This document shows positions 36,530 to 44,928 of a DNA stretch of 64,000 nucleotides, in pieces. The translations under genes were made by a program, and so were the position numbers. Below the pieces are notes generated by a model that saw nothing but the letters and a program-made list of their open reading frames with translations, had not been told where the DNA came from and did not search any database. Origin of the DNA: Blastopirellula marina DSM 3645 (GTDB lineage Bacteria; Planctomycetota; Planctomycetia; Pirellulales; Pirellulaceae); the NCBI RefSeq assembly GCF_000153105.1, contig NZ_CH672377.1, positions 1,272,405-1,336,404 of the forward strand, given 5' to 3'. Position 1 is the stretch's first letter, and each line of letters opens with the position of its first letter.

Positions 36530-36790
36530 GTCGCTGCTGCGACGTCGGATTTATTCTCCAAGCTTCCCAAAACGCGCTGCGGAAACGCGCAACGAAACCG
36601 GGAAAAACGCCCGATTTTGATGCTTTGTAACGATCGTAACGCGAAGGCCTATTAGGTTCACTAAACCCGCAGGGAAAACTTCGCCAATCACCTAAAGCAT
36701 GCAACTAATCATATCCGATAGTCCTCGATAGATGATCGTGCATAGGATCGGTCGAGCGCTGGAGAGTTACACTTTCACCAGAGCGAAATA

Positions 36791-36804
36791 GCAGGTTAAC
36801 CTGC
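36791..36804. promoter_or_regulatory. 14-bp perfect palindrome (operator-like)
   Basis: GCAGGTTAACCTGC is perfectly symmetrical, with no spacer, and lies about 140 bases before the flagellin start. Zero-spacer palindromes suit dimeric repressors better than RNA hairpins, but no regulator is known here. Confidence 0.4.
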
Positions 36805-36928
36805 AGGGGCAGGAAGCCTCCTCAAATGACAAGCAGATAGGTTTGAATAGGGCTGCGTTTGCAGCCGACCGTTCCGATTCGATTGACTCCCCAGGCATCG
36901 GACGGGCTTCAAAGTAGTCCCTGGATTT

Positions 36929-36944
36929 AGGAGGGGTGACTCCC
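36929..36944 (+). promoter_or_regulatory. Flagellin ribosome site in a hairpin with GGA motifs (possible CsrA target)
   Basis: AGGAGG (36929-36934) is an ideal Shine-Dalgarno, 11 bases before the ATG. GGAG (36930-36933) can pair with CTCC (36940-36943) around a six-base loop, or GGG with CCC around TGACT. GGA motifs occur at 36923-36925 and 36930-36932. Overlap of GGA with the ribosome site is how CsrA represses flagellin translation in Bacillus. Confidence 0.5.
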
Positions 36945-36945
36945 A

Positions 36946-39900
36946 ATGACCCGCATCAACACAAACGTTAGTTCTCTTGTCGCTCAGAAGAATTTGGGCC
37001 GCTCGAACGCGGACCTGAACACGACCCTGACGCGTCTCAGCACCGGTCTCCGCATCAACAGCGGTAAAGACGATCCGGCCGGTTTGATCGCCAGCGAAGC
37101 GCTTCGCAGCGATATCACGAGTGTCGAAAAAGCGATCACCAATAGCGAACGCGCCAATCAGTTGATCGCGACGGCCGACAGCGCCCTTGGCCAGGTCAGC
37201 TCGTTGTTGAACGACATTCGCGGATTGATCTCGGAAGCCGCGAATACCGGCGCCCTCAGCGACGAGCAGATCGCGGCGAATCAGCTGCAAATCGACTCGT
37301 CGCTCGAAGCGATCGACCGTATCGCTCAAGTGACCTCGTTCCAGGGCAAACGTCTGCTCGACGGAAACTTGGACTTCATCACGCAAAACGTCAACAGCTC
37401 GGCGATCGAAGGTCTGCGTATCGATCAGGCCAACTTCGGCACGCAAAGCTCGATCGGCGTTAAAGTCAACGTCGTTCAGCAAGCGACCCGTGGTACGCTG
37501 AACTACGGTTTCGGCGCGGTCGCCGACGACTTGGTGCTGGAAATCGGCGGCGCCAACGGTACCGAAGCGTTCAACTTCGCCAAGGGTTCGACGATCGAAG
37601 AAATCGCTTCGGCCGTTAATCTAGTCTCGGACGCTACCGGCGTCGAAGCGCTTCTGGAAACGGCCGCCACCAAGGGCGAACTGACCGTCAGCAGCTTTGG
37701 CACGGACAATGACATCTTGCTGACTGCCAACGAAGCCGGATTCGATCCAGGCGACGTCCGCATCAAGTACAGCAAGGGAACTAGCAGCACGACCACCGCA
37801 AGCTACACCGCTCCGGTTGGCGCCGATCCCGGCAAGCTGGAAGTGACGCTCGGCGTTTCGGACTATGAAGCGGCCTCGTTGGTGGTTGACACCGCCGGCG
37901 AAAACAACGCCTTCACGCTTACCGCCAACGAAGCGGGCGCCGACTACAACGGCACCCAAGTCGTTTTCGCCGACGGCGCCGAACTGGGCGACGAATCGGC
38001 CTCGTACGATGCGTCGACCAAGACGTTGACGATCACCAAGAACGCCGCATCGAACGCCGATGCGATCGTCGCCGCGATCAACAACGCCACGGAACGGACC
38101 GCTGCGTCGTTCACCACCTCCGGCGCCGCGAACGCTTCGCTCACCGTGACGTCGAAGATCTTGGGTGACGAAACGAACAGCGTCGGCATCGAGTATGTCG
38201 ACAACGCCTCACTCACGGGAGGCGCGCTCGTCTCGTTTGACGAAGCCAACAACAAGCTGGTGGTCCAGATCGACACTGGCGTTTCGACCGGTACCGAAGT
38301 TCGCGACGCGATCAACGCTCAAGTCGGCGACCTGTTCTCAGCCGCTTATGCGACGGGTAACGATGGTTCCGGCGCTGCGGCAGTTGGTGATATCGCGGGT
38401 AGTTCAACTTTCGCCGGCGGCACGACGACAGCTCGTTCGCAAGCCTCGGTGTTAGTCGAAGCAGGTAATGCTGACGCTTCGATCCATGTTCGCGCTCTGA
38501 CCGGCGGCACCGAAATCGACGGCGTTCAGCTGATCTATTCGACCTCTGGCGCCGTGGCCAAAGGCGCTGAAACGGCCGCTTATGACGCCGACGCCAATAC
38601 CTTGACGGTTCAGATCAACGTCGCGTCGACCGGCGCCGAAGTCGTCACGGCTATCGACGCTCTGACCGGCCTGTTCGACGCCCGAAACGCTCTCGGAAGC
38701 GATGGTTCTGGCGTTGTTCAAGTGGGCGACACGACCGGCACGACGCTGTTTATCGGCGGCGACCGCCAGAAGACCACCGATCTGTTCACCGCCGCAGTGG
38801 TGGAAACTACGGGTTATGGCGCCGGAGCTGGCATTGTCGCAGCGACCGGATCCTACGGATCGACTGCAACGGGCGGCATTACGGGTGGTGACATTGTCGC
38901 GACGGCGAATGACGTCATCGAGGCGATCAACGCCGCCACCGGCAACAACAAGGTTACCGCTTCGCTGGCCGCCGGTAACGACGGACACGACACGGTCACC
39001 GAGTTCACGAACTACGCCTATAGCGGTGTCGCTGAGCAGAACACCAGTCTGCAGTTCCTGTCGCCGGAAGATTCGCCGAACGTTCGCTTTGTCTCAAACG
39101 TCGGCACCGGCCTGGGCATTGACACGACGACCGATCCGCGCGTCGAAGGCTTGTCACAAGCGATCATTCAAAACGCTGACGCCAACGGCACCTTCTCCAT
39201 CACCGCTAAGCTGAAGGGAACTGACTACGACGGTTATACGATCAGCTTCGTTGACAACAACGATCTGGCCGGCGGCGGTGATGAGTACGCCGTGCTCGAC
39301 AAAAAAGCCAAGACGCTCACCTTGAACATCCAAGACGGCGTTTCGACGGCTGAAGACGCGATCAACGCGATCAACAACGACGCCTACGTCAGCCAGTTCT
39401 TCGAGGCCGAGAACTTCGGTTCCAGCGACGGGACGGACGCGCTCGACATCAGCGAACTAACCATTCCGTCCGGCACGGACGGCGGCCTAGTTAGCGAAGG
39501 CACGCTGATCGTCAACCTCGAAACCGACGCGGACGGAAACGTCAAGACGACGGCGGACGACTTGATCGCCTTCTTCGATGATCCCAGCGCGTTCATTTCG
39601 GATCCCACTGAAGCCGCCAACACGTTGGCGTACCTGCAGGATCGCGGCATCAGCGTCACCAATGTCAGCGGCAGCGACGGCAGCGGCGTCCTGTCTGCCA
39701 CGACCGAGGACATCACCTTCGCGACCAGCGGAACCGAACTGGAAGACGCCCAGGCGTCAGGTACGACCTATTCGGTGAACGGCGTCAATGCTCAGCTGAG
39801 CTTCACGGCGATCAACTCTGGCGCCGACTACGACAACGTCAAGGTCCAGTTCGTGAACGACGCTACGGTCACCGCAGGTACGGATGAACGCGGCGAATAC

Positions 39901-40839
39901 GATGCGGCCAACAAGACGCTGACCTTCTACATCGAGGAAGGCGTTACGACCGCAGCCGATATCGCGGACATCTTCGATAGTGCGGACGGCAACTATGACG
40001 AAAGCCTATCGTTGCTATTCAGCGCAACCGCCAGCGGCGGCGCCGCCGTCACCACCGACGACACGGCGACGCTGACCGGCGGCGTGATCGACACTGGTTC
40101 GACCGACGGAGCCGCGTTGCTTGGCAACTCGGACCTGGAAAACACCGGTCTGTCATTCCAAGCGACCAGCTTTGGCGCCGAATCGTTCGTCAGCGTGAAA
40201 GCCCTCACCGGCACCTTCAATCTGACCGATCAAAGCGGCAACACCAATGTGGATCGTTCGACGGGTACGGACGTCGATGTTCGCATCAATGGTATCCAAG
40301 CGATCGGCGACGGTTTGAAAGCCTCGATCAATACTTCTTCGCTCGACCTAAGCTTCTCGCTTGGCGAAAACGTCGAAGATGATTCGAGCTTTGAATTTGA
40401 AATCGTTGGCGGCGGCGCCTTGTTCCAACTCGGTCCGGACGTGGTCAGCAACCAGCAAGCTCGACTTGGTATCCAAAGCGTCAGCACCGCCACCCTGGGC
40501 GGCGTCAGCGGGCGTTTGTTCGAGCTTCGCTCGGGCGGTAGCAAGAGCTTGTCCGAGGATGTCGGCGGAGCCGCCAAGGTGGTGGACGAAGTCATCTCGG
40601 TGGTGACCTCGCTTCGCGGTCGATTGGGCGCCTTCCAGAAGACGACCTTGGACTCGAATATCTACTCGTTGAACGATACCTTGGCCAACCTGACCGAAGC
40701 CGAAAGCTCGATCCGCGACGCCGACTTCGCTGCGGAATCGGCCAAACTGACGCGAGCTCAGATTCTCGTTCAGGCCGGCACCAACACGTTGGGTATCGCC
40801 AACCAGAACCCGCAAAACGTGCTCAGCCTGCTCCGATAA
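36946..40839 (+). CDS. fliC: Giant flagellin
   Basis: This is the filament subunit. Residues 1-150 (MTRINTNVSSLVAQKNLGRS, LSTGLRINSGKDDPAGLIAS) and about 1195-1297 (AAESAKLTRAQILVQAGTNT, ending NVLSLLR) are the conserved D0/D1 domains. The interior of about 1000 residues replaces the usual variable D2/D3 part, giving 1297 aa against about 300-500. It contains five clear copies of the shared module (residues about 310-392, 396-493, 509-605, 744-847, 948-1047), a diverged one near 246-306, and a low-complexity Gly/Thr part (about 620-650). There is no signal peptide; export is through the flagellar system. Ser/Thr-rich surfaces could be glycosylated (inference). A strong terminator follows. Confidence 0.95.
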   Translation: MTRINTNVSSLVAQKNLGRSNADLNTTLTRLSTGLRINSGKDDPAGLIASEALRSDITSVEKAITNSERANQLIATADSALGQVSSLLNDIRGLISEAANTGALSDEQIAANQLQIDSSLEAIDRIAQVTSFQGKRLLDGNLDFITQNVNSSAIEGLRIDQANFGTQSSIGVKVNVVQQATRGTLNYGFGAVADDLVLEIGGANGTEAFNFAKGSTIEEIASAVNLVSDATGVEALLETAATKGELTVSSFGTDNDILLTANEAGFDPGDVRIKYSKGTSSTTTASYTAPVGADPGKLEVTLGVSDYEAASLVVDTAGENNAFTLTANEAGADYNGTQVVFADGAELGDESASYDASTKTLTITKNAASNADAIVAAINNATERTAASFTTSGAANASLTVTSKILGDETNSVGIEYVDNASLTGGALVSFDEANNKLVVQIDTGVSTGTEVRDAINAQVGDLFSAAYATGNDGSGAAAVGDIAGSSTFAGGTTTARSQASVLVEAGNADASIHVRALTGGTEIDGVQLIYSTSGAVAKGAETAAYDADANTLTVQINVASTGAEVVTAIDALTGLFDARNALGSDGSGVVQVGDTTGTTLFIGGDRQKTTDLFTAAVVETTGYGAGAGIVAATGSYGSTATGGITGGDIVATANDVIEAINAATGNNKVTASLAAGNDGHDTVTEFTNYAYSGVAEQNTSLQFLSPEDSPNVRFVSNVGTGLGIDTTTDPRVEGLSQAIIQNADANGTFSITAKLKGTDYDGYTISFVDNNDLAGGGDEYAVLDKKAKTLTLNIQDGVSTAEDAINAINNDAYVSQFFEAENFGSSDGTDALDISELTIPSGTDGGLVSEGTLIVNLETDADGNVKTTADDLIAFFDDPSAFISDPTEAANTLAYLQDRGISVTNVSGSDGSGVLSATTEDITFATSGTELEDAQASGTTYSVNGVNAQLSFTAINSGADYDNVKVQFVNDATVTAGTDERGEYDAANKTLTFYIEEGVTTAADIADIFDSADGNYDESLSLLFSATASGGAAVTTDDTATLTGGVIDTGSTDGAALLGNSDLENTGLSFQATSFGAESFVSVKALTGTFNLTDQSGNTNVDRSTGTDVDVRINGIQAIGDGLKASINTSSLDLSFSLGENVEDDSSFEFEIVGGGALFQLGPDVVSNQQARLGIQSVSTATLGGVSGRLFELRSGGSKSLSEDVGGAAKVVDEVISVVTSLRGRLGAFQKTTLDSNIYSLNDTLANLTEAESSIRDADFAAESAKLTRAQILVQAGTNTLGIANQNPQNVLSLLR
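37873..38760 (+). repeat. Flagellin modules 1-3 (tandem)
   Basis: Three consecutive copies of the shared module of about 85-100 residues at 310-392, 396-493 and 509-605. Recurring elements are a strand ending in FTLTAN or SLTVTS, YNGTQVVF or VGIEYVDN, Y-D or FDEANNKL-type strand turns, a T-rich bend, (V/A)-x-x-AI(N/D), and a GSDGSG or GNDGSG turn then closing GG. Confidence 0.7.
39175..39486 (+). repeat. Flagellin module 4
   Basis: Residues about 744-847: TFSITAKLKGTDYDGYTISF, then VDNNDLAGGG, KKAKTLTLNIQDGVSTAEDA, INAINNDAYVSQFFEAE and closing GG. This copy has the clearest consensus in the protein. Confidence 0.75.
39787..40086 (+). repeat. Flagellin module 5
   Basis: Residues about 948-1047: LSFTAINSGADYDNVKVQFV, then YDAANKTLTFYIEEGVTTAA, a diverged D-x-F-D helix, LLFSATASGG and the terminal TGG. 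Confidence 0.72.
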
Positions 40840-40866
40840 CGTTCGGGCTGATTACGCCAAGCTACG

Positions 40867-40900
40867 AAAGCCTCCGCCAACTTTGGCGGAGGCTTTTTTT
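40867..40900 (+). terminator. Terminator after flagellin
   Basis: AAAGCCTCCGCCAA (40867-40880) and TTGGCGGAGGCTTT (40883-40896) form a perfect GC-rich stem, followed by Ts to 40900. It makes the flagellin gene a monocistronic unit. Confidence 0.92.
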
Positions 40901-40958
40901 GTGGCTTGTCGACTCCAACTACCTAATCGGAATAAGCTGGAGATTTTACCGCCGCTTG

Positions 40959-40966
40959 GTCGATAA
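40959..40966 (+). promoter_or_regulatory. Sigma-28-like -10 motif before fliD
   Basis: GTCGATAA, one base from the FliA -10 consensus, lies 76 bases before the fliD ATG and after the flagellin terminator. No good -35 is visible at the usual distance. Confidence 0.25.
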
Positions 40967-41041
40967 AGGATGATGACGCTATCTATACATTGATGTTAAT
41001 GCAGGTCGCGCGGGCCGCCTGAGAAAGCGACGATTCGCCCT

Positions 41042-44000
41042 ATGGCTGGGATTAGCAGCAGCACCGGCTTAATATCCGGCATCAACATTACCGACACGGT
41101 AAAGCAACTGCTTTCTATCGAAGCACGTCCCCGCGACTTGCTGATTTCGCGCACGGCCGTCGTCTCGGACGAGCAAGGGGCGCTCAGCAAGGTCACGGCG
41201 GCGATTCTGAGCCTGCAGTTTTCCGCCAAAGCGCTGGCGAAACCATCGATCTTCAATGCCCGAACCGCGGTAACTAGCAATGCTGCGGCGTTGACGGCGA
41301 CGGTGACCGGGACGCCGCGTATCGGCGTCACGCAATTGACGCCTGTGCGGACAGCGCAATCTCAGCAGTACCTCAGTTCCGGCGTCGCTTCCCTTACCGA
41401 ACCGCTTTCAGCCGGCTCCATCTCCATTAGCTCGAGTCCACGCTTAGACCAGGGAATCGATCTCAATCGATTGAACGGCGGCGAAGGGGTCGCCCCCGGC
41501 AAGATTAAAATCACCGACCGAGCAGGGGACAGCGGTACGATCGATCTGCGTTATGCGACCACGATCGACGATGTGCTAGCTGCGATCAACGCCAATGACG
41601 ACATTGACGTGACGGCGACGATTGAGGGAGACCGGATCAAACTGACCGATAATACGGGTCAAACGACCAGCAACTTGGTCGTCAAAGAGCTGTCAGGCGG
41701 CTCCACCGCCGCCGACCTGGGGCTGCGCGATGTCAACGTCGCCGCCAGCAGCCATCTCGGCAATGACATCGTCTCGCTCCATAGCGAAACGCGGCTAAGT
41801 TCGCTTCGAGATGGCGCCGGGATCCGCTTGAGCAGCGACCTGGACGATTTGACGATCGCTTTTCGAGACGGCACGACAAAAAATATCGGCTTGCGTCAGG
41901 GCGCCAAGCCCGAGGATTTCGCCGCCGCTTCTACGGCGACGTTCGACTCCAAGTTCAGCATTACGGCCAACAACGCCGGCGCTGAATACGAAGGGGTCGC
42001 CGTCATCTTTGAGAACAACGGTTCGGTCACCCAGGGCAACGAATCGGTCGTCTATGACGATCTCGCCAAGACCGTCACCGTGCAGATCGCTGAAGGCAGC
42101 ACGACCGCAGCGGATGTGATCAGCGCGATCAACAACGACGCCAACGCGGGTCTCTACTTCACCGCGGCGACAGTCGACGGCGGATCCGGCAGCGGCTTGA
42201 TTGACACCATCGACACCGCGATCACGTCAGGCGGCGCCGCCTTATCGACGGCCGTAACGACGGCGGCGAACGCCAACGCCAGCATCGAGATCAGCGCCAT
42301 CAACGCCGGTAGCGACTACGACGATGTTCAAATTTTGTTTGTCGACGATCCAGGCGTCACCCAAGGGAGCGAACTCGTCGAATATGACGACAGCGATCCC
42401 TTCAACAAGACCCTGACGGTCCGCATCAAAGCCGGCGAGACCACCGCCGCGGACGTTATCACTGCGATCGAAAACGATCCGCTCGTCAGTCCGCTGTTTT
42501 CGGCCGCCAACGCGTCGGGAAGCGACGGCGCCGGGTTGATTGACGTCACCGACACGGGAACGACCGCCGGGGGCGAACAAAACGCGGTCGGCATTTCGAC
42601 TGCACAAGCGGTTGATGGAGTCGTCAAACTTACAGCCAAGCAATTGGGGGGAGACTACGATAATGTCACCCTCCGTTATGTCAACGATCCTGCCGTGACC
42701 GCCGGAAACGAAGTCATCCAATACGATGATAGCGATCCCGAAAACATCACGCTCACCGTGCGGATTCAGGCTGGCGGAACGACGGCCGATAATGTCATTG
42801 ATGCGATCAACAACAATGCGACAACCTCCGCGCGTTTTACCGCGGCCACCGCAACCGGTGGAAACGGCGATCGAATCGTCGACACCAACAGCACGGCGCT
42901 GACTACGGGCGGCGCATCGCGTGAAGAGCGTTCGCCGCAAACCTTGGGCGACCTGCTCACCATCTTCAATGAAATCGATCCGACGCGGCTGCAAGCCCAG
43001 ATTTCATCTGATGGCGACCGCATTGAGTTGATCGACCTCTCCACCGACAACGGCGGATCCTTTTCGGTCAGCAGTTTCGGCGACGGACACGCGGCTGAAG
43101 ATCTGGGAATCGCCCTCTCCACCACCAGCGACACCATCTCCAGCGGGCGCTATATCGGCGGACTCAATTCCAAATTGATCAGTTCGCTTAACGGCGGCCA
43201 AGGTTTGGACCTGGGAGAGGTCAAAGTGACCGACCGCAGCGGGGCCTCGGCGACGATCGACCTTTCTAGCGCCGAAACAGTCCAAGATATCTTGACGGCT
43301 TTGAACGATTCAGGTCTGGGCATCGAAGCGGAGTACAACTCTTCCGGCAACGGCATCACCATCCGCGACACGACGGGGCAGTTTTTCAGCAACTTCAAAA
43401 TTGAGAATACCGGCGCGACTAATTCGGCGGACCTGCTGAACATCGCCCAATCTTCCGCACAAACCAAGGTCGAGTCAGGTTCGTTGCACTTCCAATACGT
43501 CAGCGAACAGACCGAACTCAGTTCGTTAAACGGCGGCAGCGGCATCCCCAAAGGCAAATTCCTCGTCCGCGACAGCGCTGGCGGCGCTCGTGTTTTTGAC
43601 CTGTCGGATGAAAGCATCCAGACGCTGGGAGATCTCATTGATACGATCAATGGTCAAACCGGCGTCAAAGTGAAAGCGCAGATTAACGACACCGGCGACG
43701 GAATAAAAATCGTCGACCAGGCAGGCGGATCGGGTGAACTCCGCATTCAGGACTCAGGCACGTCGCAAACCGGGACCGCTTTGGGAATCGTTGGAACCGG
43801 GGCCATCGCCGAAGGGGAATCAAAACAGAGCCTGTCAGGCTCGTTCAACAAGGTCGTTCAAATCGAGGCCGGCGATACGATCACCGACGTGATCACAAAA
43901 ATCAACGACCTGGACGCCGGGTTCTCGGCCAACGTGTTCGACTATGGCGCCGGCTCCGAACGTTATCGGATCTCGCTAGTTTCCGACAAAACGGGAAGCG

Positions 44001-44824
44001 GCGGAACTTTTCAAATTGACTCGTTGAATTCAAATTTTGAATTTGACGAAACGGTGCGAGGTCAAGATGCGCTGCTGTTATTCGGATCCAACACCAACGG
44101 ATCGGCTGGAATTCTGACCACTTCTTCGACGAACACGTTTACAGGGGTCGTCGAAGGGGTAAGCGTCACCATCAAAGAGGCGACGAACACGCCGATCAAT
44201 ATTACGATTTCGGACTCGGACAGTTCGCTCGTCACCGCCGCGAATGCGTTCGTCACGCAGTACAACGCTCTGGTGGATCTGATGGACGAATACACGGCCT
44301 TTAACGAAGCGGACAATTCGACCGGCGTTCTGTTCGGCTCGAACGCCGCGAATCGTATCGACTCGGAATTGAACGAGATTCTTACGCGACGCTACCCAGG
44401 TCTCGGCAGTATTCAATCGCTCGAACAACTCGGCTTCGGTTTTAACGGCGAAACCGGCAAAATGGCGCTCGACGAAGTAAAACTCAAAGCGAAGTACGCC
44501 GAGGATCCCGACGCAGTCGAAGATTTCTTCATCAAAGAGCAGACGATCGGCGGAGAGACGAAACAACTCGGTTTCGCGCAGAAGTTTGACGATCTCATGG
44601 AATCGTTTGCAGGCGCCGGCAGCTCGTTGTTGATTAGCCGGATCGAAGCGCTCCAATCCAAAATCGATCTCAATCAGTCTCGGATCGACACCTGGAATGA
44701 GAAGCTGGAAAAACGACAGGAAGTTTTGCTGAACAAGTTCTATGATTTGGAGACGACTCTGGCCGGCATCCAATCGAACCTGTCTTACCTGGATGCGATT
44801 CAGCCGGTTACGTTTCCCGATTAG
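41042..44824 (+). CDS. fliD: Giant flagellar filament cap FliD (HAP2)
   Basis: FliD caps the growing filament and helps flagellin fold. The N-terminus SSSTGLISGINITDTVKQLL and C-terminus (coiled, ELNEILTRRYPGLGSIQSLE, then LDLNQSR-type helix and ETTLAGIQSNLSYLD) are typical. The protein is 1260 aa, against about 450-700. Flagellin-IN motifs lie near 144-185, 716-758 and 829-874. Three tandem copies of the shared module occupy about 297-398, 407-511 and 519-624. Copies 2 and 3 share the phrases YDDSDP and LTVRI, suggesting recent duplication. Its position between flagellin and fliS is the usual one. No strong Shine-Dalgarno is seen. Confidence 0.93.
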   Translation: MAGISSSTGLISGINITDTVKQLLSIEARPRDLLISRTAVVSDEQGALSKVTAAILSLQFSAKALAKPSIFNARTAVTSNAAALTATVTGTPRIGVTQLTPVRTAQSQQYLSSGVASLTEPLSAGSISISSSPRLDQGIDLNRLNGGEGVAPGKIKITDRAGDSGTIDLRYATTIDDVLAAINANDDIDVTATIEGDRIKLTDNTGQTTSNLVVKELSGGSTAADLGLRDVNVAASSHLGNDIVSLHSETRLSSLRDGAGIRLSSDLDDLTIAFRDGTTKNIGLRQGAKPEDFAAASTATFDSKFSITANNAGAEYEGVAVIFENNGSVTQGNESVVYDDLAKTVTVQIAEGSTTAADVISAINNDANAGLYFTAATVDGGSGSGLIDTIDTAITSGGAALSTAVTTAANANASIEISAINAGSDYDDVQILFVDDPGVTQGSELVEYDDSDPFNKTLTVRIKAGETTAADVITAIENDPLVSPLFSAANASGSDGAGLIDVTDTGTTAGGEQNAVGISTAQAVDGVVKLTAKQLGGDYDNVTLRYVNDPAVTAGNEVIQYDDSDPENITLTVRIQAGGTTADNVIDAINNNATTSARFTAATATGGNGDRIVDTNSTALTTGGASREERSPQTLGDLLTIFNEIDPTRLQAQISSDGDRIELIDLSTDNGGSFSVSSFGDGHAAEDLGIALSTTSDTISSGRYIGGLNSKLISSLNGGQGLDLGEVKVTDRSGASATIDLSSAETVQDILTALNDSGLGIEAEYNSSGNGITIRDTTGQFFSNFKIENTGATNSADLLNIAQSSAQTKVESGSLHFQYVSEQTELSSLNGGSGIPKGKFLVRDSAGGARVFDLSDESIQTLGDLIDTINGQTGVKVKAQINDTGDGIKIVDQAGGSGELRIQDSGTSQTGTALGIVGTGAIAEGESKQSLSGSFNKVVQIEAGDTITDVITKINDLDAGFSANVFDYGAGSERYRISLVSDKTGSGGTFQIDSLNSNFEFDETVRGQDALLLFGSNTNGSAGILTTSSTNTFTGVVEGVSVTIKEATNTPINITISDSDSSLVTAANAFVTQYNALVDLMDEYTAFNEADNSTGVLFGSNAANRIDSELNEILTRRYPGLGSIQSLEQLGFGFNGETGKMALDEVKLKAKYAEDPDAVEDFFIKEQTIGGETKQLGFAQKFDDLMESFAGAGSSLLISRIEALQSKIDLNQSRIDTWNEKLEKRQEVLLNKFYDLETTLAGIQSNLSYLDAIQPVTFPD
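41930..42913 (+). repeat. FliD modules 1-3 (tandem)
   Basis: Three tandem copies with a period of about 108-112 residues. Each has a strand FSITAN, IEISAI or VKLTAK, an NAG or LGG turn before a Y-(D/E)-x-V segment, a G(S/N)ESV or GNEVI strand, Y-D-D, (K/N)-x-(V/L)TVQI or LTVRI, TTAADVI-x-AI(N/E), a (F/Y)(T/S)AA end and closing GG. Confidence 0.8.
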
Positions 44825-44928
44825 CGGTCGCGGAAATTCGCACAAAGCTTCAACCGCCAGCAACCGATAGATAAAGCAAGGCCCCAAGCCTGGCAGATAG
44901 TTTCTTGATACCTAACCCGGCAGTGACC

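Larger units (their letters stand above)
36439..36945 (+). other. Long leader and regulatory region before the flagellin gene
   Basis: This 507-base stretch has no gene. In order it holds the csrA terminator (36505-36529), a possible sigma-28-like TCCGATAG (36714-36721) with TAAA 17-18 bases upstream, a 14-bp palindrome (36791-36804), a hairpin GGCTGC-GTTT-GCAGCC (36851-36866), a CCAGG/CCTGG stem enclosing GGAC/GTCC (36891-36924) and the Shine-Dalgarno hairpin. Confidence 0.6.

Noticed and set aside
36891-36910. GG-N10-GC match before flagellin as a sigma-54 site
   Set aside because: Only the GG and GC fit; the -12 element reads GGGC rather than TTGC, and it would start transcription inside the leader hairpin.
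40938-40955. GG-N10-GC match before fliD as a sigma-54 site
   Set aside because: It lacks the GGCAC and TTGC cores, so the spacing is likely chance.
32830-42913. Module repeats as a CRISPR or DNA-level satellite
   Set aside because: The similarity is at protein level within reading frames; the DNA copies are diverged and of variable length.
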